From: Axinella damicornis
Taxonomy: Eukaryota; Porifera; Demospongiae; Axinellida; Axinellidae
DNA: 64,000 bases
Assembly: GCA_963931865.1 (NCBI GenBank)
Contig: OZ007514.1
Span: forward strand, 9,674,508-9,738,507
Reading direction: 5' to 3'
Shown here: positions 56,236-64,000 of the stretch, in pieces
Position numbering within the stretch: position 1 is the stretch's first letter
How the letters are laid out: each line of letters begins with the position of its first letter
The notes under the pieces: generated by a model
The model's database searches: none
What the model was told of the DNA's origin: nothing
Seen by the model: only the letters and a program-made list of their open reading frames with translations
Made by a program: the position numbers and the translations under genes

Positions 56236-58987
56236 CTTGCTGGAGTAAATGTACTTGTATTTAGAGGATGTGTATGACTACCGTATATCTTCTAAAAATT
56301 CAGCAGGTTTTTATTAATTATTCATAAGCCTTGCCGAAATAATATATAAGTATCACCATAGTACCAAGCTACATGTATACCGGAAAATATCACGAGTTTG
56401 TTGCCGTAGTATTGTTACGAGTGCGAAGCAATGCCGAAGGCGACAAACGAGTGATATGTTTCCGGTATAGCTTGGTACTATGGTAATACTGATTTTATCA
56501 TACAAACCTGGAATTTCATTGCACGTTCCTCTACCAATGAACGTAGCGAATGCGCGTTACCATAGCTTGCTTGACGACAATATTATCATTTCTGGTTGCC
56601 AACCCTTCGCGTTAGTACGGCACGCTACAAACGCTTGGGTGAGAAGGCCTGCGTACCGGTACCAAGCCCAAGGCGGAGCCACGCCGATAACTGGCAGCTG
56701 TACGGTCAGTCCACATTGATGACTGGCAGTTGTACGGTCCATTTCAAACGGGATGCCCGAGTATACGAACGAGTTCAACCTCGACTTCCAAAAGTACCGA
56801 GATGTAAGTCAGCCCTCTTCAGGAGCCCAAAAGGTAGTCAGTACCAGCTAGTCCAGGTAGTCTCTGACACGAAACTATCACAGATTTGCTGTAGCGCACG
56901 TGACTTACTGTACATAATACGGATCTCTCGCGTGACCTACAGTACTAATACGGATTTTTCACGTGACCTACTGTACAAAATACGGGTTTTTATCAACTGC
57001 GCTTGCGTACCAGGCTTTCCCATTGACTGCTGTACATTATTCAAACATAGGGGTATGATAATTACAAGTAAAATCGCAAAATTTGTACCAAAATGCAAAA
57101 GTGCCGAATAATTAGAAGTGTTACCCAGTCGGATTTTTTCCACTCGAGATTCAAGTCGCAAGATCGAGCAGCTACACCGGTAGGGCGTCTTTCCTCTTGG
57201 TACAGACTGTGACACTCCATACTTTCGACTAGCACCTGTGTCGGCCCGAATTGTCGGCGTACGAAGCGAACGATCTCGAACTGTGCCGCAGGCTGTACGA
57301 TCAATACCCTGGTAGCTACTCACCCCGTGTCGTTCTGTGTTCATCTGTGTTGACTCTCAGGGTCAGGGCAAGACTCGGAGGTTTGCGAGTGTACTTCAGC
57401 GCAGGGCTTTCACCAATTGGTCAACGTGGCACGCACGTCGAACGCGATCGGTCAAGTCCAGGGGCTCGTGTGCATTGGCGACAGCTAGCTTGGAGCTTTC
57501 ACCGCTTGGGACAGCACCGAACTCACCGATCTCTCTCCTTGCCTGGCTTGTATAAGCCTCTCGGACAGGATGGCAAGCTGCCGAAAACGCATTACAATTA
57601 GAGATTAAATTCCGAAATATTTGGGAATTCCCTTGCCGAAATTAGAGACAATTTTTGCCATTTGCGTGAAGGGGTGCCGAATAATTAGGGATGCCGAATT
57701 TTTGGAAGATATACGGTACCCTAGTTTGACCACTGCCACAGGAGTGTGAGCATATGTACTTGCCTTGCACACTTATAACCTTATCTTCCCCACTCTGATA
57801 TACCATAGTCACGCGTTATAACACCACAGGAAGGAAATTAATGTCAGATGACATTCCTCGAATAGGAAGTGCGCTTCTTTTAGCTTTTTCTGCTCTGTGG
57901 GATTGAAAAGAATTCTGGAAGAAAACTTCTAACAATGAGTAGCTGAGACGAGAGTCAAACCTGCACCTAACAGCGAATATGTGCCTATAAGTGAGCTGCA
58001 CCTGTAAGTGAGCTGCGCCTGTAACTGAGCTGCACCTAATAACGTGCGACTACGGTATTATTTGTCACGCTCATACAGACTGTATGCTATTGCAAAAAAC
58101 CTGTGTAAATTGTTTAGTCGTATCTGAAGTTAACACACTGCCCACACATTTAAACCTCAGGATGTGTTGTTCGTAGTTCTGGCGGCGTGTAAACACCTTA
58201 TCACATACATCGAACCCAAGCAGTACAACCTTCTACCACTTGGTTAGTGCCACTTGGTTAGCGTTTCATTCAACAATTGGTTAGTGACCTGTTCTTTCTT
58301 CTCCCTTGTCCCCCCTCCTTCCACTTTCTCCCCCCTCGGTCCTCCCCCCTTCCTCCCTCCTGCTTCCCCTCCTTCCTCCCTCCTATTTTCCCCTCCCTCC
58401 TTCCTCCTCCCTCCTTCCTCCCACCTCCTTCCTCTTCCCTCCTTCCTCCCACCTCCTTCCTCCCCTTCCTTCCTCCCCTCTCCTTCCTCCCACCTCCTTC
58501 CTCCCCCTCCTTCCTCCCCCCTCCTTCCTCCCCCCTCCTTCCTCCCCCCTTCTTCCTCCCCCTCCTTCCTCCTCCCTCCTCCCCCGTCCCTCCTCCTCCC
58601 CCTCCTTCCTCCTCCTCCCTCCTCCCTCCTTCCTCCCCCCTCCGTCCTCCTCCCTCCTCCCCCTCCCTCCTTCCTCCCCCTCCTCCCTCCTCCCTCCTCC
58701 CCCTTCCCGCCTCCTCCATCCTTTCTCCCCCCTCTACCCCCTCTCCTTACTCCTAAATCACCAGACATTCACCTGATATACAATTTCAAAATTGGTGGAT
58801 GCCTCGACTACTTTCCGGTCTGCAGAGAGCTGGACACCAATTTGTCTCCCAAAGTTCAACGACACGGGATTCCTCCATGCCCACGTGTCCTACCTTCCCG
58901 ATGACTCGCCAGCCTGTCTGCTACTGATTATCAACTGACAAAGAGAAGTTCCTTGCACTTCAAGAGTGTCAGAAGAAGATACTCCAG
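55992..58987 (+). CDS. MON1: MON1, vacuolar fusion protein (Rab7 exchange factor subunit), damaged exons
   Basis: MON1 pairs with CCZ1 to activate Rab7 on late endosomes. Exon 55992-56145 reads [20 protein letters not shown], then [20 protein letters not shown] and [10 protein letters not shown]. Exon 58161-58242 reads [20 protein letters not shown] and QYNLLPL. Exon 58765-58987 reads IHLIYNF, then [39 protein letters not shown] and [17 protein letters not shown]. The latter two exons join in phase; the first does not join exon two directly, so an exon of about 25 residues is missing. The third exon has two frameshifts. A large transposon occupies the first intron. Both the first and third exons follow very long polypyrimidine tracts. 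Identification is by recalled similarity to human MON1A/B. Confidence 0.85.
56103..56277 (+). repeat. Tandem duplicate of the MON1 exon end and intron start
   Basis: The stretch from ATCCTGAAC through the donor to AGAGGATGTGTA occurs at about 56108-56175 and again at about 56181-56275. The second copy has a 29-base C run in place of the coding bases before CTTGCTGG. Both copies keep a GTAAATG donor sequence. Confidence 0.75.
56281..57716. mobile_element. TA-flanked MITE of the CCGTATATCTTC type with a nested insertion
   Basis: Ends CCGTATATCTTCTAAAAATT and GAATTTTTGGAAGATATACGG, flanked by TA. About 57050-57700 matches 43340-43960 inverted; about 56350-57050 is extra sequence that includes a smaller foldback. 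The element fills much of the MON1 intron. Confidence 0.8.
56351..56492. mobile_element. Nested foldback element
   Basis: About 140 bp with inverted arms (ACCATAGTACCAAGCT on the left, complement on the right, then CCGG and TATCAC motifs inside). It sits within the larger MITE at 56281-57716 and therefore inserted later. Confidence 0.7.
57803..58055. mobile_element. TA-flanked MITE, CCATAGTCACGCG type
   Basis: 253 bp; ends CCATAGTCACGCGTTATAAC and the complementary ATAACGTGCGACTACGG, flanked by TA. Near the right end an 18-bp unit with GTGAGCTGC is repeated three times. Confidence 0.8.
58161..58242 (+). CDS. MON1: MON1 exon, intact
   Basis: Acceptor TTTAAACCTCAG, donor GTTAGT. The exon encodes [20 protein letters not shown] plus QYNLLPL and the first base of an Asp codon completed by the next exon. 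It aligns with the SLVFSILLA to FLHPID region of vertebrate MON1. Confidence 0.8.
58300..58757. repeat. Polypyrimidine tract before a MON1 exon
   Basis: About 450 bases of CCTCCTTCCTCCCC-type repeat, plus strand, ending just before the acceptor of the exon at 58765. Frames of up to 216 codons through it are artefacts. Confidence 0.9.
58765..58987 (+). CDS. MON1: MON1 exon with two frameshifts
   Basis: The exon starts in phase with DIHLIYNF. An extra A in the run at 58788-58791 shifts the frame, after which [20 protein letters not shown] reads on. After LLLIIN an extra T near 58935-58936 shifts it again to [17 protein letters not shown]. Each segment is conserved, so both shifts are real in this sequence. 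The donor is GTTAGC. Confidence 0.8.
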
Positions 58988-59094
58988 GTTAGCTAGTAGC
59001 AAGAGTACAATGACGATGATGTCATCATGCATTCTTGCTAGTAGTAACCACCGGCAGATGTATGTGCTGTTGTGACAGTCCTGTGTAGAACGAT

Positions 59095-59526
59095 ATTAAG
59101 GTTACGGGATACTCGTGCGCGCGCAGTGCGAAATGTATAGGGAAATGTATACTTAAGCTCGCTAACCAAAAATCTCTGGTACGAAGACCGCAAGCAACTT
59201 GATTCTGGCGGTGGAGGTGCGCTGTCACAAGGTGCATGGCATGACGGAAGCTTTTTTTGATAGCATAATCCCTGGCAAATTTATCTGCTGTCTCGCTCGA
59301 GAAAAGCGGTAAATACGGCTTTTTGGTAAACTGAACTGCTCGTTTTTGCACGGCTATACAGCGTATCGGTAAAAGCTTCCGTCATGCCCTGCATCTTGTG
59401 ACAGCGCACATCCACCGCCAGAATCAAGTTGCTCACGCTGTTCATACCAGAGATTTTTGGTTAGCGAGCTATACATTTCCCTATACATTTTGCATGGCAC
59501 GCGCACGAGTATCCCGTAACCTTAAT
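59095..59526. mobile_element. 432-bp foldback element with arms of about 180 bp
   Basis: Left arm begins ATTAAGGTTACGGGATACTC, right arm is its complement; the arms continue through CCAAAAATCTCTGGTA and GACGGAAGCTTT. The short centre is unique. Its ends are unlike the TAGCCTCG family. It is about 110 bp downstream of the last MON1 exon seen. Confidence 0.85.
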
Positions 59527-60550
59527 TTACAACTGCACTCCTGGTACGGTCCTTAAAGTTGATGCCAAGATTCTGAAACCATTCCGTCACTGGTCCCGGT
59601 TTCCGTTACAAACACATCTCCGGAAAACCTAAGCACAGCCACGGAAGGCCTAAATGGAGCTCTAGACATTCCATAAGCGATGCTGCACCATTTTTCGGAG
59701 ACTTAGGTACGTACAAAGCCAGCACTTTTTGCCTTCTACATCTTCACAATAAACCTTCCTTCCGATTCTCGTAAGAAGCCTTCTGGTTTTTGGAAGAAGC
59801 CTTCCGGTTTGTGGTAAAGCTGCACAGCAAACGCATATTGGAAAAGCATTCTGAATCTCAGCATCAATTTGAAAGACACATGCTGAAGACACGTAGTACA
59901 ACTCTCTGGTAGGACAGACCCACCTTTCAGAATGATGCCTCAGCTAGGTCTTACTCTCACCTTGCTGCTACTTCAGCACACTCCAATTCCATCCACCAGC
60001 TTGTAATGCAGTTCAAAATTGCAATGCAGATCCCTGCATGGAACTGCCACATATGCTGACTAGTGCATTTGTGAATGGCATAGTATGCCCATTATCAGTG
60101 TCCGTTTCTTCACAGAGATTAGAGAAGCAGAACTGTTTGGATTGCCATCAAGCAGGCTGTTTCTGAATCCCCGTACAACATAGGTATGTTCATATTCAGA
60201 AGGTATACTTCTGTAAACATTCACACTGATTGTGTAGCTGATTGAATTCCTCTTGGACACAGCATTGCCATACCTGTTGCCAGACCCTTTCTTGATTTTC
60301 CGAGGAGGGTCTGGGAACGAGACTAGCATCATCAATAAACGACAGTGAACATTTCTGCTTAATTGGTTTTCATTTTGCTCGTAATGGACCTCCCCCCTCC
60401 CCCGAGTTCATCTGTTTGTTTTCTTCTTGTTGTAGTTGTCGTTGGAGTGGTCGTGTCCAAGAACAACAATCATAATTAGATGTATCGTCATGTCAAAATC
60501 TGATTTTATTCTTGGCATAGTGCAATCCGCTCGCTACACACAAACACACA

Positions 60551-61110
60551 CAGTGGCGGATCCAGGGGTAGTTCGTTGGGTTCGGTCGAACCCCCTTCTT
60601 ATAGTTGAATACAGTTGGTACCTTACTTTCAACCTATAATTTCAAGCGCTTGTTTGCAGCGGTGACGAGCATCGAGGGCTACATCGAGCGCTCAGTTACT
60701 AATTAGCTGCCGTTACATTGCAACTCCTGGCTGAAACCATATCTATGCTCAAACCGAACGGCCTGGGAACGAGACCACGATCTAACTCATATGTAGCCAT
60801 AATATTCATTTCCTGCTCTTTACATTACAGTTATTCGTAGGGAAGAAGAAAAAAAATCTAGGCCTATATTTACGTGTACATAGGTATTACGTTGCGTGAG
60901 CGAAATTTGAGCAAGAAACGGAAGCACATGGTGGCCCCGGGTCCTGCAATCCTTTTACATCTGGAACTTGCAGTGCAAGGTGGTGCCATGAGAACCCATC
61001 CAATAACTGACCAATAAAGGTGAAAAATAAATTTCCGCTCTGCACTGCCTTCGGCAGCAGCTGTGCATATAAAAAAGAAACCCCCTTTCTAAAATCCTGG
61101 ATCCGCCCCT
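60551..61110. mobile_element. hAT-like element, CAGTGGCGGATCC ends
   Basis: Ends CAGTGGCGGATCCAGG and CCTGGATCCGCCCCT, a common hAT-type terminus. Same family and orientation as 36497-36972. Non-coding, AT-rich in the middle. Confidence 0.75.
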
Positions 61111-61869
61111 AGAGCAGTCCGTACCTTGATTCATTCTTGACATTGGATAATATTTCTCACATCCTTACACTTGGTCGTGTATCATGGTGAGATTACTTTC
61201 ACTGCAGAGTTGTGTTTAACCATCAATGCCTTTCAAAATTCGAACAAGACTTAGTACATTAACTTATACATACACGGCCAGAAATGCTCCCAGTTCCAAT
61301 GATGTTAAGTACTCATATTATGCATTGCAATTCTAGCTGTGGAATCATGAATAATTATTGTCAATTAACAGCTAGCTATGGGCAGCATGATTGATTGTGG
61401 GACTGTATAAGACGGTGCTTTCATCTTACTTGTAGATGGCTGCAAAAAAGGGACATCCCTTTTCCACTTCCACAATTTTATAGGCACGCGTGCAGTGGAT
61501 GTATCCCACAGCTTGTATCAAAACTTTAATGCCATTGGCTAGATCACCTAACCACTCCCTAATTATACCAGCTAGCTACTGCTACATGTAAGTCACATGA
61601 CCTTATAAGTAAACCAATCAGATGCAAGCTTTGAAGTGGTACTGTAGGTACTCTGACTCTTCCTTCAGTGTTTCTGATCCCATACTGGTAGTGGCTTCGG
61701 GTAGGTACGTACCCCGGTATAGATATGGTTCGTCCTTGCATGGGGGGTCAATGTCTTCTGTATGCATGACTTATCAGGTAAACTAATGTCTGTCCCAACA
61801 AGGGTCAAGCATATATACTGAGTTTGTGGTATCGCCTGCATGGTCTCTGATATACCTCTGCATGGTCAA

Positions 61870-61881
61870 CAAATTATGTGT

Positions 61882-61912
<31 letters not shown>

Positions 61913-61924
61913 GGGGGGGGGGGG
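61870..61924. repeat. GT microsatellite followed by a 29-base G run
   Basis: TG repeats lead into the G run 61896-61924. Confidence 0.9.
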
Positions 61925-62786
61925 AACAAGGCAGCAATTTGTATGTACCCCATAAGTAGCATTGATTTGAGATTTCCAATTAAAGCGACACAGAAGCACT
62001 TCTGTATTTGCAAGCACTGTATTGCTCGTTGTTGAGGAACTATGCATGGGAGGAGTCATGCTCAATGGTGCATCACAACACCGACTTGTGAACAAGTCTT
62101 TGTGTACCTGGTGTGTACGTCTTTCATGGTAATTAACATGTGATGCCACAACTCAGAAATATTTATTAATAGTGTTGGCTGGTTTACCAGTACACTCCAT
62201 CAGATTGAAGCCAGCAGGCCTCAAGAAGCAGAACCCCCTCCCTCTCTCTCTCCCCCTCCTCACTCTCTCTCCCCTCCACCCTCTCTCTCCCCTCCACCTT
62301 TTTGCCTGAGCCATTCGTCCTTGCTGGTTGATCTTGGACAAAATCAGAAATGCAGTCCGTAATCATCTCCAGACAGTGCAGTTGCTGATGTTGGCAGACA
62401 GCAATTAGCAGGCACATATATACCTAGAGACCACTGGAGTGAAGGTGGCTTTAATTATGTTGCTATGGTGATCCAGATTTTAAAGGAAACCTTAAGCCTT
62501 GCAGTTGACTTTGTCAAAGTTTGGTACAGAGTTCTATGTTGTGTGGTCAAAAGTTGCCAACCACCATTGAAATTTCCCACCACAAAGTTCAAGACTTCCA
62601 TATTTCAGATGGGGGGAGGGGGGTTGGGGTTATCAAAATTAAATTGGCATCACCATGGCGACATAATTGATGTCTTAGTTAGGCTGCTATTCAAGTGTAT
62701 TGCAATTCTAGCTTGTAACGATTAGTCACGATTCTAAGACTCCAAATATTATGGTTGTATATACACAAACACAATGATCCAAGCTG

Positions 62787-62894
62787 TTACAGTTTTCCGA
62801 GTTTTTGTTTCTTGGCTGTGTGAGACCGGAGGTTGTACTCCAGGGAGTGTGAGGAGTTGAGGAGATCACGTGACCTCTTGCGATTACTCTCTCC
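62787..62894 (-). CDS. Candidate C-terminal exon on the minus strand
   Basis: The acceptor TTTTCTTTCAG precedes 62894; the frame reads GESNRKRSRDLLNSSHSLEY then NLRSHTAKKQKLGKL and stops at TAA. The basic tail (RKRSR and KKQK) looks like a nuclear localisation signal. The gene is not identified and no upstream exon is seen. Confidence 0.45.
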   Translation of the reverse strand, partial: GESNRKRSRDLLNSSHSLEYNLRSHTAKKQKLGKL

Positions 62895-63346
62895 CTGAAA
62901 GAAAACGTGAATATGAATATGAATATGAAGAGTGGCTTGAGGGGAAAATGGAGAGAAAAACAAGCACAAAGTTTGTTCCATTCCAGGCCTTCACACACCA
63001 GCGTCATTCCCACGCAGCCTGGGAATGAGGCTGTTTCCAGTTAGTTACATGTACATTCCTGGCATAATGAAATATGGTTCCTTGTAACGTGCCTAATAGC
63101 ACTCAGGAAATCAAGATGAAGAGGTCACTAGAGTTGTGGCAAGCAATGATCTGACAGTAGACAAAAGATTTGACCACTTCAAGTGCATGGTCAGAAATGT
63201 ACTTTGCTTTGCAAAACCTGCTTTAACCCCTGACTTGCAAAACATGCTTTAACCCCTGACTTGTAAAACCTGCTTTTACCCCGACTAGTAAAACGGCAAG
63301 ATTCCGAGTACACTACTGTGATCACTGTCGTGCACTCACAATAATT

Positions 63347-63381
63347 TAGCCTCGTTCCCAGCCCGCGTGGGAACGAGGATA
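63347..63381. mobile_element. 35-bp minimal foldback element with exact 9-bp duplication
   Basis: TAGCCTCGTTCCCAGCC is followed almost at once by its complement. The exact duplication ACAATAATT is at 63338-63346 and 63382-63390. This shows that the ends alone suffice for insertion. Confidence 0.85.
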
Positions 63382-64000
63382 ACAATAATTGTGCTGAACC
63401 ATGAAGCCAGGAGCACCTTGGACTTCCTGTTTGTAGGTTTGTTTATATGTCATCAACCGACTCGTGCCGTAAATCACTTCCGGCTCGTATTTTGCGTGTT
63501 CTTGCAATTTATCATAGAACACCAGTATGAGAGCAATACATGCTGTGCAAGTATGAGAGTAGCTCAGCAGGAGAGATTGGCAGCTGAGACTGATGAACAA
63601 AGAGACGCCAGACTGGAGAGTATGAAACGCTTCAAGCCATCTCGCACTTGGGCAAACCGTGAGCAGCAGAATCTGCGAATAGCATGGACGGTAGAATCTG
63701 CGAATAGCAGGGTGGGCCTGACACCATCTTATGCTGATCAGTGATGCTCTCTCCCTAACGCACACTCACTCACACAAGCCCACATACACACACAGTCACA
63801 TACATACACACACACTCACACACACACCTGACATATCGTGTTGGGGAGGGGTCCCTCTTGTGCTTCCCTTCACAAGTGGGACAATGTGACCCCCCAGGAT
63901 CGGTACAGCCGTGGACAGGGATAGGGAATAGATGGTCATTCAGGACATAGCTGCTAACACCTGTGTTTGTATGTGAGGGTGAGTGGGGGGAGGGTGGGTA

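Noticed and set aside
58244..58904. Long open frames (up to 216 codons) on both strands
   Set aside because: They are produced by the CCTCC repeat, which lacks stop triplets in several frames; composition is only Pro/Ser/Leu or Arg/Gly/Glu.
63441..63744. Frame with QQERLAAETDEQRDARLESM
   Set aside because: Resembles repetitive basic motifs seen in some transposon proteins, but it is short, isolated and shares only a small block with about 49390-49450; not enough to name it.

Overview
This is a eukaryotic, animal-type genomic window. Coding sequence occurs as short exons with GT-AG junctions inside long, repeat-filled introns. There are no bacterial operons, and no rRNA, tRNA or CRISPR array that I could recognise. 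Protein matches are to animal families, but the sequence alone does not fix the species. An early-branching marine invertebrate such as a sponge is my guess, not a demonstrated fact.

Genes. (1) 0.7-2.5 kb, plus strand: the 3' half of a serine carboxypeptidase (SCPEP1-like), with the catalytic Asp and His regions and the stop codon. (2) 5.3-7.3 kb, minus strand: the 3' half of a RasGRP-like Ras exchange factor, with the end of an EF-hand and a complete C1 zinc domain across a splice junction. (3) 18.0-21.8 kb, plus strand: an eIF4G-like scaffold with part of MIF4G, the linker and the MA3 domain. It carries two in-frame stops and several frameshifts. (4) 29.2 kb, plus strand: one clean exon of phenylalanyl-tRNA synthetase beta (FARSB-like). 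(5) 56.0-59.0 kb, plus strand: three exons of MON1, the Rab7 exchange factor subunit, with two frameshifts. A few orphan exons with good splice signals remain unidentified.

Mobile DNA dominates the rest. Foldback elements with ends TAGCCTCGTTCCCAGGCC are scattered throughout. Six copies are flanked by perfect 9-bp target duplications and a seventh by a 9-10 bp one. The largest copy is a 591-bp near-perfect palindrome at 30.5-31.1 kb. There are several TA-flanked Tc1/mariner-like MITEs, hAT-like elements, a decayed Mutator/ZSWIM-type transposase (52.7-54.1 kb), a BEL/Pao gag remnant with an internal inversion (27.6-28.9 kb), a Penelope-like GIY-YIG end (26.9-27.2 kb) and RecQ-helicase-like fragments. 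A CCAAT/TATA promoter-like cassette occurs twice in opposite orientation (3.6-4.0 and 38.9-39.3 kb), each copy followed by a G-rich minisatellite. Twelve pure G or C runs of 20-35 bases and very long polypyrimidine tracts, some ending exactly at 3' splice sites, are conspicuous.

The most interesting single locus is 20.7-21.1 kb. A 359-bp transposon with 13-bp inverted ends and a 5-bp target duplication sits inside the eIF4G MA3 coding sequence and appears to supply both splice sites of its own intron, like an introner.
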